The notes beneath the pieces are model-generated. The model had not been told where the DNA came from and made no database searches. It saw only the letters and a list, made by a program, of their open reading frames with translations. Positions 53,738-62,784 of a stretch of DNA of 64,000 bases are shown piece by piece. Source of the stretch: Streptomyces sp. NBC_01408. GTDB taxonomy: Bacteria; Actinomycetota; Actinomycetes; Streptomycetales; Streptomycetaceae. The stretch covers positions 496,001 to 560,000 of the forward strand of contig NZ_JAPEPJ010000002.1 of NCBI RefSeq assembly GCF_026340255.1, read 5' to 3'. The translations under genes were made by a program, and so were the position numbers. The stretch's first letter is position 1. Each line of letters starts with the position of its first letter.

Positions 53738-55183
53738 ATGAGCACCAGCACAGCCCAGATCGGCGTCACCGGGCTCGCGGTGATGGGCAGCAACCTCGCC
53801 CGGAACTTCGCCCGGAACGGGTTCACCGTCGCCGTGCACAACCGGACCACAGCGAAGACCACGGCTCTGGTGCAGGAGTTCGGTCACGAGGGCACCTTCG
53901 TGGCGGCCGGGTCGGCGAAGGAGTTCGTCGACGCGCTGGAGCGCCCCCGGCGCCTCGTCATCATGGTGAAGGCCGGCGAGCCCACCGACGCCGTCATCCG
54001 CGAGTTCGCCCCGCTGCTGGAGGAGGGCGACGTCATCATCGACGGCGGCAACGCGCACTTCGAGGACACCCGGCGCCGCGAGAAGGAGCTGCGCGAGCGG
54101 GGCATCCACTTCGTGGGCGTGGGCATTTCGGGCGGCGAGGAGGGTGCGCTCCTCGGCCCGAGCATCATGCCCGGCGGCTCGGAGGAGTCGTACGCGTCCC
54201 TGGGCCCGCTGCTGGAGAAGATCGCCGCCAAGGCCGAGGACGGCACCCCGTGCACCTCGCACGTGGGCCCCGACGGTGCCGGGCACTTCGTCAAGATGGT
54301 GCACAACGGCATCGAGTACGCCGACATGCAGCTCATCGGTGAGGCCTACCACCTGCTGCGCGACGTGGCCGGCTACTCCCCCGCGAAGATCGCGGCGACC
54401 TTCCGGGAGTGGAACCAGGGGCGCCTGGACTCCTACCTGATCGAGATCACGGCGGAGGTGCTCGCCCACACGGACTCCGCGACGGGCCGCCCGTTCGTCG
54501 ACGTCGTGGCCGATGCCGCGGAGCAGAAGGGCACCGGCCGCTGGACCGTGCAGATCGCACTGGACCTGGGCGTGCCGGTGTCGGGGATCGCCGAGGCCGT
54601 CTTCGCCCGGTCGGTCTCCGGCCACCAGGACCTGCGGACCGCCGCGCGCGGGCTCGCGGGCCCGACGGCCGCCGCGCTGTCCCCGGAGGCGGCCGACGCC
54701 TTCGCCGCGCAGGTGGAGCAGGCCCTCTACGCGTCGAAGATCGTCTCGTACACCCAGGGCTTCCACCAGATCCGGGCCGGCAGCGAGGAGTACGGCTGGG
54801 GCGTGGACCTGGGCGCGATGGCCTCGCTGTGGCGCGGCGGCTGCATCATCCGGGCGGCCTTCCTGGACCGGATCCGCGCCGCGTACGACGCCCGGCCGGA
54901 CCTGCCGAGCCTGCTGGCCGACGAGAGCTTCGCGGGTGAGATCGGCGCCGCGCAGGACGACTGGCGGGCCGTGCTCGTGGCGGCGGTCGGCCACGGCATC
55001 CCGGTGCCCGCGTTCGCGGCCTCGCTGGCGTACTACGACGCCCTGCGTGCGGAGCGGCTCCCGGCGGCCCTCACCCAGGGCCAGCGCGACTTCTTCGGAG
55101 CGCACACCTACCGGCGCACCGACCGCGAGGGCTCGTTCCACACCCTCTGGAGCGGCGACCGCTCCGAGGTCCGTACGGACTGA
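53738..55183 (+). CDS. gnd: 6-phosphogluconate dehydrogenase (NADP-dependent, decarboxylating)
   Basis: A 481-residue enzyme of the pentose phosphate pathway. GLAVMGSNLARNFARNGF is the NADP Rossmann motif, VHNRT determines cofactor preference, VGISGGEEGALLGPSIMPGG is the substrate loop and HFVKMVHNGIEYADMQLIGE holds the catalytic Lys. The long C-terminal half (WGVDLGAMASLWRGGCIIRA) matches the full-length dimeric form. CAGGAG lies 9 nt before ATG 53738. It is divergent from rpfD and ends 12 bp before the inverted-repeat element. Confidence 0.97.
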   Translation: MSTSTAQIGVTGLAVMGSNLARNFARNGFTVAVHNRTTAKTTALVQEFGHEGTFVAAGSAKEFVDALERPRRLVIMVKAGEPTDAVIREFAPLLEEGDVIIDGGNAHFEDTRRREKELRERGIHFVGVGISGGEEGALLGPSIMPGGSEESYASLGPLLEKIAAKAEDGTPCTSHVGPDGAGHFVKMVHNGIEYADMQLIGEAYHLLRDVAGYSPAKIAATFREWNQGRLDSYLIEITAEVLAHTDSATGRPFVDVVADAAEQKGTGRWTVQIALDLGVPVSGIAEAVFARSVSGHQDLRTAARGLAGPTAAALSPEAADAFAAQVEQALYASKIVSYTQGFHQIRAGSEEYGWGVDLGAMASLWRGGCIIRAAFLDRIRAAYDARPDLPSLLADESFAGEIGAAQDDWRAVLVAAVGHGIPVPAFAASLAYYDALRAERLPAALTQGQRDFFGAHTYRRTDREGSFHTLWSGDRSEVRTD

Positions 55184-55194
55184 GGCGCGGGTCT

Positions 55195-55233
55195 TAGTGC
55201 TGTGACCGGAAAGGTTTGCCGGTCACAGCACTA
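55195..55233. repeat. TA-bounded inverted-repeat element after gnd (terminator-like)
   Basis: TAGTGCTGTGACCGG (55195-55209) pairs perfectly with CCGGTCACAGCACTA (55219-55233) around AAAGGTTTG. The outer 11 bp equal those of the element at 15749-15790. The right-hand CTA at 55231-55233 gives the TAG stop of the minus-strand proline-rich peptide gene. It is also a strong bidirectional terminator candidate. Confidence 0.85.
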
Positions 55234-55449
55234 GCTCAGGGGCCCGGGCTGGGGGATCGGCGCGGGTCCCGGCGGCGGGGGCACGGGGTCCGGTTCGGGC
55301 ACCGGGCCGGGGACCGGCGGTACGGGCCGCGGGATGGGCTCGGGATCCGGGAAGGGGTTCGGCCCCGGCGTCGGGCCGGGCCCGGGAACGGGCGGCTGCG
55401 GGTCGGGAACCGGTGGCTGCGTCTGGTCTGCCTCTTGCTTTTGCACCAT
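55231..55449 (-). CDS. Small proline-rich protein
   Basis: A 72-residue peptide, MVQKQEADQTQ followed by about 60 residues of Pro-Xaa-Pro repeats (PDP, PGP, PEP). No signal peptide, Cys or charge cluster; it should be extended and disordered. GGGAAGG lies 8 nt before ATG 55449, while GTG 55458 has no spacing from the same site. The TAG stop is part of the inverted-repeat element. Whether it is expressed is uncertain: high-GC repeats can keep a frame open by chance, but the ribosome binding site supports it. Confidence 0.55.
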   Translation of the reverse strand: MVQKQEADQTQPPVPDPQPPVPGPGPTPGPNPFPDPEPIPRPVPPVPGPVPEPDPVPPPPGPAPIPQPGPLS

Positions 55450-55500
55450 GTGTCCCACCTTCCCGCGATCGGGGCGGGTACGCCGCCCCGCGCGGGCCGA

Positions 55501-56136
55501 TCAGGCGGGGTGCGCGGAGAGCAGGCGCAGGCCGGCGGCCAGACCCGGGGCAGGGCTGGAGAGCACCGGGACGCGGGTCGTGGCCAGGTCCGCGGCGCCG
55601 GCCATGGAAACCTGGGCCAGGACGATGACGTCCGCGTCGGTGACGGCCTCGGCGGCCGCCGCCACGCGGGCGAGACTGCCGCCGGTGTCCCCCGCCGCGA
55701 ACCGCTCCCAGGCCCCGGCGACCACGTGCGTACGGATCGACACCGGGGCTCCGGCGGCCTCCTCGGCCAGCAGCGCCCCGGTGGGCCCCAGGGTCGACTC
55801 GAGGGCGGCCAGTACGGCGATCCGCGGGCCTGTGCGCACGGCCGCCGCGGCCATCGGCCGGTCCACGCGCAGCACCGGAGCGCCCAGGGCGGGGGCGAGG
55901 GCCTCGGCCACCGCTCCGATCGTCGAGCAGGTGACCAGCACGGGACCCGGCCCGGCGCCGGCGAGCAGCCCCAGCAGGGCCGGAGCCACCGCCTCCGGCC
56001 CCTCGGCGCGGGCCCGGTCCAGTAGCTCCGGCACCACCAGGTGCCGCAGCTCGGCCCCGGGGTGGTTCCGGTCGCGCAGTGCGTCGAAGACCGGGACGTG
56101 CACGGGCGAGGTGTGCAGCAGGAGCAGGCCCGTCAC
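55501..56136 (-). CDS. Aspartate/glutamate racemase-superfamily protein
   Basis: A 211-residue protein of the Asp/Glu racemase superfamily. HTSPVHVPVFDAL is the N-terminal strand-loop, VTCSTIGAVAEAL holds the first catalytic Cys, and VIVLAQVSMAGAAD aligns with the second half-site, where classical racemases have Cys but here only Val/Ser is seen. One-Cys members include decarboxylases and isomerases, so simple racemase activity is doubtful. GTG 56136 overlaps the TGA of the GNAT gene. It is the third gene of a panD-GNAT-racemase unit. Confidence 0.8.
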   Translation of the reverse strand: MTGLLLLHTSPVHVPVFDALRDRNHPGAELRHLVVPELLDRARAEGPEAVAPALLGLLAGAGPGPVLVTCSTIGAVAEALAPALGAPVLRVDRPMAAAAVRTGPRIAVLAALESTLGPTGALLAEEAAGAPVSIRTHVVAGAWERFAAGDTGGSLARVAAAAEAVTDADVIVLAQVSMAGAADLATTRVPVLSSPAPGLAAGLRLLSAHPA

Positions 56137-56495
56137 CACAGGTCGGAGTCGGAGTCCAGCTGCGCCTTGGCGGCCCCGACCACCGCGGCCGGCGCCTCGG
56201 GCGCCTCGTCGGGGTGTTTGGCGGCCCAGCTCGCCGCGTAGGGGCACAGCGGAACCACGGGCACGCCCTCGGCGGCGGCGATCCCGTAGAAGGTCCGCAC
56301 CAGCCCTCCGGCGATCCCGCGGCCCTCGTGCTCCGGCTCGACGACGGTGTGCACCGCCACCAGCGCGTGGGGCTCCTCGGCGAGCACGAAGTAGGCGATG
56401 AACCCGACCACCGCCTCGCCCTCGACGGCGAGCAGCCGTCCGGCCTTCCGCTCGTCCTGGAACTCGATCGGCGTGCTGCTCCGGCCCTGCGGCAT
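56133..56495 (-). CDS. GNAT-family N-acetyltransferase
   Basis: A 120-residue compact GNAT of the YjdJ/NATD1-like group. VVGFIAYFVLAEEPHALVAVHTVVEPEHEGRGIAGGLVRTFYG carries the acetyl-CoA P-loop equivalent (EHEGRGIAGGLV). PVVPLCPYAASWAAKHPD is the characteristic C-terminal block with the Cys-Pro-Tyr segment. The substrate is unknown. It lies 15 bp after panD and overlaps the racemase-like gene. Confidence 0.88.
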   Translation of the reverse strand: MPQGRSSTPIEFQDERKAGRLLAVEGEAVVGFIAYFVLAEEPHALVAVHTVVEPEHEGRGIAGGLVRTFYGIAAAEGVPVVPLCPYAASWAAKHPDEAPEAPAAVVGAAKAQLDSDSDLW

Positions 56496-56510
56496 GGTCC
56501 CCGACTCCCC

Positions 56511-56930
56511 TCAGACAGCCACCGCGTGGGGGCTGCGCTCCTGATCCGTACCCGGCACCGGCGCGGAGGGATCCGCACCCAGCTCGATGATCCGATTGTC
56601 GCCGTCGACGTGCACGACGCGGGGCTTGAACACCCGGGCCTGCGCGTCCTCGATCTGCGCGTAGCTGATGAGGATGACGAGGTCCCCGGGGTGCACGAGG
56701 TGCGCGGCGGCGCCGTTGATCCCGATGACCCCGGAGCCGCGCTCCCCCTCGATGACGTACGTCTCGAGCCGCGCCCCGTTGGTGATGTCCACGATGTGCA
56801 CCAGCTCACCGGGCAGCAGATCAGCGGCGTCGAGCAGATCGGCATCGACGGTCACGGAGCCGACGTAGTGCAGATCGGCTTGGGTGACGGTCGCCCGGTG
56901 GATCTTGGACTTGAACATGGTACGAAGCAT
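56511..56930 (-). CDS. panD: Aspartate 1-decarboxylase
   Basis: A 139-residue PanD. It makes beta-alanine for pantothenate and CoA. The self-cleavage site Gly-Ser is at residues 24-25 ([10 protein letters not shown]), giving the pyruvoyl cofactor at the new Ser25 end. [23 protein letters not shown] is the conserved barrel part. GGGAG 7 nt before ATG 56930 fixes the start. TAGGCT in the complement (about 56994) is a possible -10. panC and panB are not nearby. Confidence 0.96.
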   Translation of the reverse strand: MLRTMFKSKIHRATVTQADLHYVGSVTVDADLLDAADLLPGELVHIVDITNGARLETYVIEGERGSGVIGINGAAAHLVHPGDLVILISYAQIEDAQARVFKPRVVHVDGDNRIIELGADPSAPVPGTDQERSPHAVAV

Positions 56931-57176
56931 GCGAATACTCCCGATATGTCAGCTCCCTGCCCGCTTCACGCAGGTCAAGGGCGGTCTTCGGAGCCTACAA
57001 CGATTCGCATGTCCGGTCAGCTGTCCCCAGGTCCTTCAGGACTCATGCTGACCCGTTGCTGACTTTCCCGACGCCCCATCAGGCCAGTCCGGAGGGCTTC
57101 GCCAGCCCGTCTCAGGAGCCCCGGGGAGGCGTTCATTCCGGTGAACCCGGCACCACGGCGGTGCTCTTCCGGTTCA

Positions 57177-58892
57177 ATGAACCGCGTGGCACAGGCACTG
57201 GGTTTCACCGACGAAGACCTCCGCAGGCTGGCCGGGTCCCGGTCTTATGAGCGGGGGCTCGACTATCTCTCGGCTGTGTCCCGGTTGGAGATCGACGAGA
57301 CGGCAATCACCGCGGCCGTGGACGGCACCGACTGTTACGAAGTCGAACTGACCGAGGACGGGGAGGGCGGGGTCACCGGCTGGTGCGACTGCCCGTACGG
57401 ACAGGAGGGCAACTTCTGCAAGCACTGCGTGGCGGTGGGCCTGGCCGTCCTGGGGCGGGCCGAGTCCGTGCCGCAGCAGCGGTCGGCCGCCGCCTCGCGC
57501 ACCCGGCTGCTGGACGCCTGGCTGGAGTCCCGCACCCGCGAGGAACTGCTTGCCCTGGTAAGGGAACACCTCGCCGACGACCGCGATCTGCGCCGCCGCC
57601 TGGAGCTGCGCGCGGCCACCGCTGGGGAGGACACCGGTATCGTCCGCGAACGGATCCTGAGCCTGCTCGACACCCGCCCCTTCGCCCGATACGGCTACGT
57701 CGAGTACGCCGATGCCCACGCCTACGGGCAGCAGGCCGCCGAGGCAGTGACCGCGTTGCGCGCGCTGTCGGCGAGCGGCCGGGCGTCGGACGCGGTGGAG
57801 GTGGCCCGGGAGGCCCTCTCCGCCCTGGGCCGGACGTACGGCGAGATCGACGACTCGGACGGCCTGATCGGGGACGTGGCGGCCGGACTGGCCGAAGGCC
57901 ATCTGGAGGCCTGCCGGGCCGCCCGTCCGGACCCGGTCCAGACGGCCGACTGGCTGGTGGCCCACCTTCTCGACGGCCTGAACGACGCCACCGACATCGA
58001 CCTCTTCGACTACCACGAGGTACTGGGTGAGCCTGGCCTTGCCCGCACCCGGGAATTGGTCGTCGCCGCCTGGCGGGCCAACCCCAAAGGATGGGCGGAG
58101 AAGTACCTGATGGAGCGCCTCCTCAAGGCCGATGGAGGCAGCGTGGACGCGCTGGTCGCCGTCCACGCGGCGGACCTCGCCCCGAACGGAGCCACCCATC
58201 TGGTGATCGCGAAGGAACTGGAGACGGCGGGCCGCCCGGCCGAGGCACTGGAATGGGCCGAACGCGGCCTGCGGGAGGCCGAGTCGCAGTGGGGCCCGGA
58301 CGTCGAACTGGTCGCCTTCGTCTGCGAACGCTACGCGCGGACCGGCCGCCTCGCCGACGTGGTCACGCTCCGCCGGGACCTGCTACGGGCCCGCCCAACC
58401 CTGGCCGCGTACCAGGCCCTGCGTACAGCGGCCTGCGCGGCCGGGACCTGGGAGGCCTCCGAGCGAGCGGGCGCCCGGGAGACGCTCCGGGCGGCCGGCA
58501 CGCCCAAGAGCGGCCGCTGGTACGGCGGTTCCGTACTGGTCGACGCACTCATGGACGACGGCGACCTCGACGCCGCCTGGCAGGCCGCCACCGACGGGTA
58601 CGCCGACCAGCGGCAGTGGCTGGCCCTTGCCGACCGGATCCGCGACCAGCGGCCGGCCGACGCGCTGACCATCTACCTGCACTGGATCGAGCCCCTGCGC
58701 AAGCAGACCGGTGACAGCGCGTACGAGCGCGTGATCGAACTGCTGCTCGGCGCCCGCGCCTGCCACCGCGCACTCGACACCGAGGCGGAGTTCGCCACAT
58801 ATCTGGCCGCGCTGCGCACCGACCAGAAGCGCAAGCGAAAGCTCATGGCCATGCTCGACCGGCACGGGCTCCAGGTGCTGTCGTCACAGTGA
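57177..58892 (+). CDS. SWIM zinc-finger protein with helical repeats
   Basis: A 571-residue protein. After ALGFTDEDLRRLAGSRSYERGLDYL, a SWIM zinc finger is seen at about residues 70-90 (WCDCPYGQEGNFCKHC: CxC...CxH). The remainder is made of helical, TPR-like repeats. SWIM proteins bind DNA or protein partners; actinobacterial members are uncharacterised. ATG 57177 is used because it leaves the expected N-terminus; no clear ribosome binding site or -10 was found. It is divergent from panD (246 bp). Confidence 0.85.
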   Translation: MNRVAQALGFTDEDLRRLAGSRSYERGLDYLSAVSRLEIDETAITAAVDGTDCYEVELTEDGEGGVTGWCDCPYGQEGNFCKHCVAVGLAVLGRAESVPQQRSAAASRTRLLDAWLESRTREELLALVREHLADDRDLRRRLELRAATAGEDTGIVRERILSLLDTRPFARYGYVEYADAHAYGQQAAEAVTALRALSASGRASDAVEVAREALSALGRTYGEIDDSDGLIGDVAAGLAEGHLEACRAARPDPVQTADWLVAHLLDGLNDATDIDLFDYHEVLGEPGLARTRELVVAAWRANPKGWAEKYLMERLLKADGGSVDALVAVHAADLAPNGATHLVIAKELETAGRPAEALEWAERGLREAESQWGPDVELVAFVCERYARTGRLADVVTLRRDLLRARPTLAAYQALRTAACAAGTWEASERAGARETLRAAGTPKSGRWYGGSVLVDALMDDGDLDAAWQAATDGYADQRQWLALADRIRDQRPADALTIYLHWIEPLRKQTGDSAYERVIELLLGARACHRALDTEAEFATYLAALRTDQKRKRKLMAMLDRHGLQVLSSQ

Positions 58893-59487
58893 CGCCCACC
58901 GGTGCGGGAACGAGGGTGGCCGCCGGTGATCATCAGTGTGTGAGGACAGAAGACGGTGGCCGCGGGTCCCACCGTCGCAACGGCGACGGCGCAAGGTGGC
59001 ACAGCCGTGGCCTTGACGGGCGTCCCTCCGGGAGTCCCCGGGTGAGCGCCAGTGGGCCACTCGACCGGCGGGCACACGGAGGACGGCAACCCCGGCTTGG
59101 TCCGGCGACCACGCCCACTGGCTGCAGCGCCTGCCCGCAGCCGCTCCGGTGCTGACCGGCATGGCGTCGGAGATTGCCCGACGACGTGTCAATCCCCGTC
59201 AAGACAAAGGGCAGAGGCTGTGCTCCGCGGTCCGCCGCTCGTAGGCTTCCGCGGTGATACCTGCGACCGTGGGCACGTTCTCGGCCCGGGCGACGTTCCG
59301 CCGCAGCATCCTGCTGGTCACCGTCGACTACACGCGTCCGGACGACGACCGGGCGAAGGCGCGCACCGGCGCCCTCGAGGCCGCCCGGGAGGCCTCGGGC
59401 CGCCTCTGACACGGCGAGGAACAGCATCCCCTCCGATGCCCCGACTTCCTGGTGGGCCAGACCGCCGGCCGGCGCGGGCAGCGCCGG
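58893..59487. other. 595-bp region without a confident gene
   Basis: Frames are short and none shows domain features. The longest plausible one is a 51-codon frame at 59254-59409 (plus strand; GTG start) with ATFRRSILLVTVDYTRPDDD, not recognised. The stretch marks the change from compact, orderly genes to the more degraded right end and may hold relics of lost genes. Confidence 0.5.
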
Positions 59488-60069
59488 TCAGGCTTTGGCG
59501 CCGCTCTCCGCGCGGTACCGGTGCATCAGCGCGACGGCCATGGCGCCCTCTCCCACGCCCGAGGCCACCCGCTTGATGGACTGGGCACGCACGTCACCGG
59601 CCGCGAAGACGCCCGGGACGCTCGTCTCCAGTAGGTAGGGGGCGCGCTCCAATGGCCAGCGCGCGGGCTCTTCGCCGCGCACCAGGTCGGGGCCTGTGAG
59701 TACGAAGCCCTGCTCGTCGCACGCCACCGCATCGGCCAGCCAGCCGGTGCGTGGCCGCGCTCCGATGAAGGTGAAGACGAAGCTCGCCGGCTCCCGGGTC
59801 TCCGTGCCCGTGCGGCTGTCCAGCAGCGTGATGCGCTCCAGGCGCCGGTCGCCGTCCAGCGCGAGGACCTGGGTCCTCAGCCGCACCTCGATGTTGGGCG
59901 TCCGGCGTATCTCGTCCACGAGGTACTGCGACATCCCCGCCTCCAGCTCGTCGGCGCGCACCAGCATGGTGACCTTGGCCGCGTACCTCGCGAAGTGCAC
60001 CGCGGCCTGTCCGGCCGAGTTCTCGCCGCCGACGATGAACACGTGCGGGAGATGCAGGAGCCGGTCCAC
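59488..60069 (-). pseudogene. Truncated thioredoxin-reductase-like FAD/NAD(P) oxidoreductase
   Basis: Only the NADPH-binding and C-terminal FAD parts remain (193 codons): VFIVGGENSAGQAAVHFARYA, FVFTFIGARPRTGWL and GVFAAGDVRAQSIKRVASGVGEGAMAV. A TAG lies two codons before the GTG at 60069, and the first FAD-binding domain and redox CxxC are absent. Complete relatives are about 300 residues, or about 550 with an N-terminal regulatory domain. It is most likely a 5'-deleted gene. Confidence 0.85.
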
Positions 60070-60263
60070 CCGCTACGCCTACGCAGGGCAGGGACTGTCC
60101 GGGGGGCTTCAGGGACCCCGCTGCTATACCTGGGCCGGGCGATGGTGGACCGAGGCAGGCCGACGTCCCGCGCCCGACCGGCTGGGCTTCAGCGACTGTA
60201 GAGAAACCGGTTGGGGGTTCCGCCGGCGGTGCCCGCGACTGCGTCGGGCGCGCTCTCCCCGGT

Positions 60264-60905
60264 CAGGACTTATTGACCTGCTGACATGTGTAGTCGGGGT
60301 GGGCGGAGAGGACCTTGGCGGAGGCTCCGGCCGTCAGGGCTGCGGCGCCGTCAGTGCCGTTTCCCTCCCTGTAGGCCGTGTCGTCGTAGGCCTTGCCGTT
60401 GTCCTCCACAGGCCGTCGACAAGGCTGCCGGGGGCGAGGAGGGTGACGCACTTGCCGCTGTTGCTATACGGGGCAAGGCGCTAGCTCCGGTCGGTGGCCG
60501 CGACAGTGATCGTCTCGGGTACCCGGCCAGGGCTGAGGTTGCAGGCGTCCTGGGAGCTGTTCCCCGCCGGGGTGACGACAGTGACCCCGTCCTTCACGGC
60601 GGAACGTGCAGCGGCATCCAAGGCGGCCTTCCTCAAGCCGCAAGGGACCACCGCGACGGCTGTCTTTCCGGAAGTCCGGGTCTGCCGTGCCACCCACTTG
60701 AGTCCTTCGACCAGCCGCGAATAGGTCGCGTGACCGTGGGAGTCGAGGACCTTGACCGACACGAGGCGTTCTTCGCAACACCGGAGCGCTGGCCCGCGAC
60801 GAGACCCGCGATGTAAGTGCCGTGGCCGTTCTCGTCCGCGTCGGGGGCCCGGGACGAAGTTGGCGCCGGAGCTGGCCCTGCCTCCGAATTGATCGCCGGT
60901 TTCAT
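60264..60905 (-). pseudogene. Frameshifted remnant of a subtilisin-like (S8) serine protease
   Basis: Pieces of one protease lie in different frames on the minus strand. NGHGTYIAGLVAGQRSGVAKNA (catalytic His region) is in the frame near 60780-60860. VKVLDSHGHATYSRLVEGLKWV to VVTPAGNSSQDACNLSP and ETITVAATD (oxyanion Asn region) are in the frame 60484-60762. SAKVLSAHPDYTCQQV, an end-of-domain segment, is in the frame 60264-60450. The GTSMA(A/S)P serine motif is lost. At least two frameshifts plus a deletion separate it from a working gene. Confidence 0.85.
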
Positions 60906-61816
60906 TGCCCAGCCTCGGTAGGCGCGGGCCGGCCGCCGGAGATGCAGGCGGTGGTTGTTCGTGCGCTGAGTTCAGCGTCGTAGTCGGTGCGGGCGCGGGT
61001 TCCGGCGCCCGAGGCGACGTCGTCCATCCGCAGTGCGTTGTCGGTGATGTCCTGAACGCGTTGGGGGAGACCAGCTGCCCAGCTCAAGAAGCGTGAGGTG
61101 CGGGGGACATAGATGCATGCGCGTGGCTTGGTGATCGCCCGCGCGACTGCTTCTGCGACGTGCGCGGGCTCCAGCGGGCACAGCAGACGTGGCTCGATGC
61201 CGGGGGTCATGGCGGTAGTGATCATGTAGGGGAGGACGGCGGTGACGTGGATGCTGTCGTGACGGAGTTCACGCCGCAGGCTCTGGGAGAAGGACACGAC
61301 TGCGGCCTTGGTGGCGCCGTAGACGGCGAATCCGGCCAAGGGTTTGACGGCTGTGATGCTTGCGATGTTGACGATGTGTCCGCTGCCCTGGGGCCGCATG
61401 TGCTCGAGGGCCGCGAGAGAGCCTCGTACGACGCCGCCGAGGTTGACCTCGCAGGTGTAGGCCAGCACGTCGGGTGCCTGGCTATGAAGTCGGCCCAGTG
61501 GCATCACGCCCGCGTTGTTGACCCACACGTCCAGGCGGCCGTGCCGTTCCATCGCGGCAGTGGCCATGTCATCGGACGCGCCCAGGTCGGTGACGTCCGC
61601 TTCCACGGCGGTGTGCTGGTGGCCCAGCTCGGCGGCTGCCGCCCGGACCCGAGGCCCGTCGACGTCGCCGAGGACCAGCTGGTAGCCATCGCGGTGGAGC
61701 CGGCGTGCGATGGCCTGGCCCAGGCCACGCCCTGCGCCGGTGATGACGGCGACCGGCGTTTCGCGGGGGCTGCCGGGCCGGGGAAGGTGGGGGGTCTGGC
61801 CGTGTCGTGCTCGCAC
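60902..61816 (-). CDS. SDR-family oxidoreductase
   Basis: A 304-residue classical SDR. VITGAGRGLGQAIARRL is the NAD(P) motif (TGxxxGxG), DVWVNNAGV the NNAG motif, IVNIASITAV supplies the Ser and YGATKAAVVSFSQSL the YxxxK pair. The C-terminal extension (VYVPRTSRFLSW onward) is like that of SDRs often found with F420 enzymes and lipid metabolism genes. GTG 61816 is the first start; residues 1-20 are probably a non-conserved lead, so a later start is possible. It lies 6 bp after the nitroreductase-like gene, forming a pair. Confidence 0.88.
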   Translation of the reverse strand: MRARHGQTPHLPRPGSPRETPVAVITGAGRGLGQAIARRLHRDGYQLVLGDVDGPRVRAAAAELGHQHTAVEADVTDLGASDDMATAAMERHGRLDVWVNNAGVMPLGRLHSQAPDVLAYTCEVNLGGVVRGSLAALEHMRPQGSGHIVNIASITAVKPLAGFAVYGATKAAVVSFSQSLRRELRHDSIHVTAVLPYMITTAMTPGIEPRLLCPLEPAHVAEAVARAITKPRACIYVPRTSRFLSWAAGLPQRVQDITDNALRMDDVASGAGTRARTDYDAELSARTTTACISGGRPAPTEAGQ

Positions 61817-61822
61817 GCCAGC

Positions 61823-62359
61823 TCAACGACGCGGCCTGGTCCAAGTCACCGGCAGCGGTTGGGTGGGGTGGGCATCGTGGGCCGGGGTGATCAGGAAGAC
61901 CCGGATGTCGCGCCCGCTGGTGGCCGCGTAGTCATCGAAGACGGGTACGGCCGCCAGCACGCTGGGGCGGGCCGCATGGAGCTCCTCCGCGGTCAGCTGA
62001 CGAGCATGGACGGAGACGGTTTGGCCGTGCCAGGTCACGAAAGCGGCGGGCTGTCGCAGGAGGTCCTGTGACCAGGCTGGATGTCGCGGACGGCCGAAGT
62101 TGGTTCCCATGACCAGGAAGCGATCCTGCCCGACCTGAGCTGTGGCCAAGGGCGTGTTCCTGGGGCGGCCGTGACGGTCGGTGGTGTGCAGCAGCACGGT
62201 GGACAAGGCCATGCTGCTGGGCATCCACCGTCCCCCGGTGCACCGGGAGACCAGCCGGTCGATCGGCGGCAGGATCAGCGGACAGATTTGTCGGAAGAGA
62301 CGACTGGTGCCGACACCTTTCCAAAAGCCACGACGCAGTGCATCGAGCGTGCGAGTCAT
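61823..62359 (-). CDS. Deazaflavin (F420)-dependent nitroreductase-like protein
   Basis: A 178-residue split-barrel protein of the DDN/F420H2-dependent reductase family. It has VLLHTTDRHGRPRNTPLATAQ, FLVMGTNFGRPRHPAWSQDLLRQPAAFVTWHG (as a region) and LTAEE. These enzymes use reduced F420 to reduce varied compounds. AAGGA about 9 nt before ATG 62359 fixes the start. It probably forms an operon with the downstream SDR gene. Confidence 0.87.
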   Translation of the reverse strand: MTRTLDALRRGFWKGVGTSRLFRQICPLILPPIDRLVSRCTGGRWMPSSMALSTVLLHTTDRHGRPRNTPLATAQVGQDRFLVMGTNFGRPRHPAWSQDLLRQPAAFVTWHGQTVSVHARQLTAEELHAARPSVLAAVPVFDDYAATSGRDIRVFLITPAHDAHPTQPLPVTWTRPRR

Positions 62360-62784
62360 CGGCGCCTGTCCTTCTCCGTCTCCGACGGTGTCGAGGTGTT
62401 CACACACCTGCCCTGTCTGGGGCGAATGGCCATGACCGCAGTTGTGCGCCGATCAGCGGCAGCGCTCTGCGCGTGCTTCAGGTAGGGCATCCGGCGGCAG
62501 GATCTGCACACCGTCGCCCACACGCCGTCCTCCGCATGCCTTCTTCTACCCATGGGACTTAACGGTGCGGCAATCGCAGGGGTTCTTCTGGAGCCCGGCC
62601 GTTGAAGCCCGGCGTCGCAGGTCAACCGCTCATGCATCCGCAGTACGAGTAAGGATTCGAGCAGCCCGGTGGACGATGGCTGCTGGGCCACAGGCACGGG
62701 TTCAGTGTCCGGCGCGCGATTTCCTCGTTGGGCTACTTTGTGAGAAGTGGATCACGAGCGGATCGGAATCGGAGCACGTCCGGG
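62360..62784. other. 425-bp intergenic region, no confident gene
   Basis: It separates the minus-strand F420/SDR pair from the ABC exporter. GC is lower than elsewhere in the window. A 113-codon minus-strand frame (62356-62697) has no recognisable features and overlaps the start of the nitroreductase-like gene, so it is not called. TACTTT at 62734-62739 could be a -10 for the ABC genes. Confidence 0.5.

Noticed and set aside
60264..60905. An intact S8 protease gene split by sequencing errors
   Set aside because: The Ser-containing GTSMAxP segment is missing as well as two frame changes, so decay is more likely than error, though the frameshifts alone could be rechecked.
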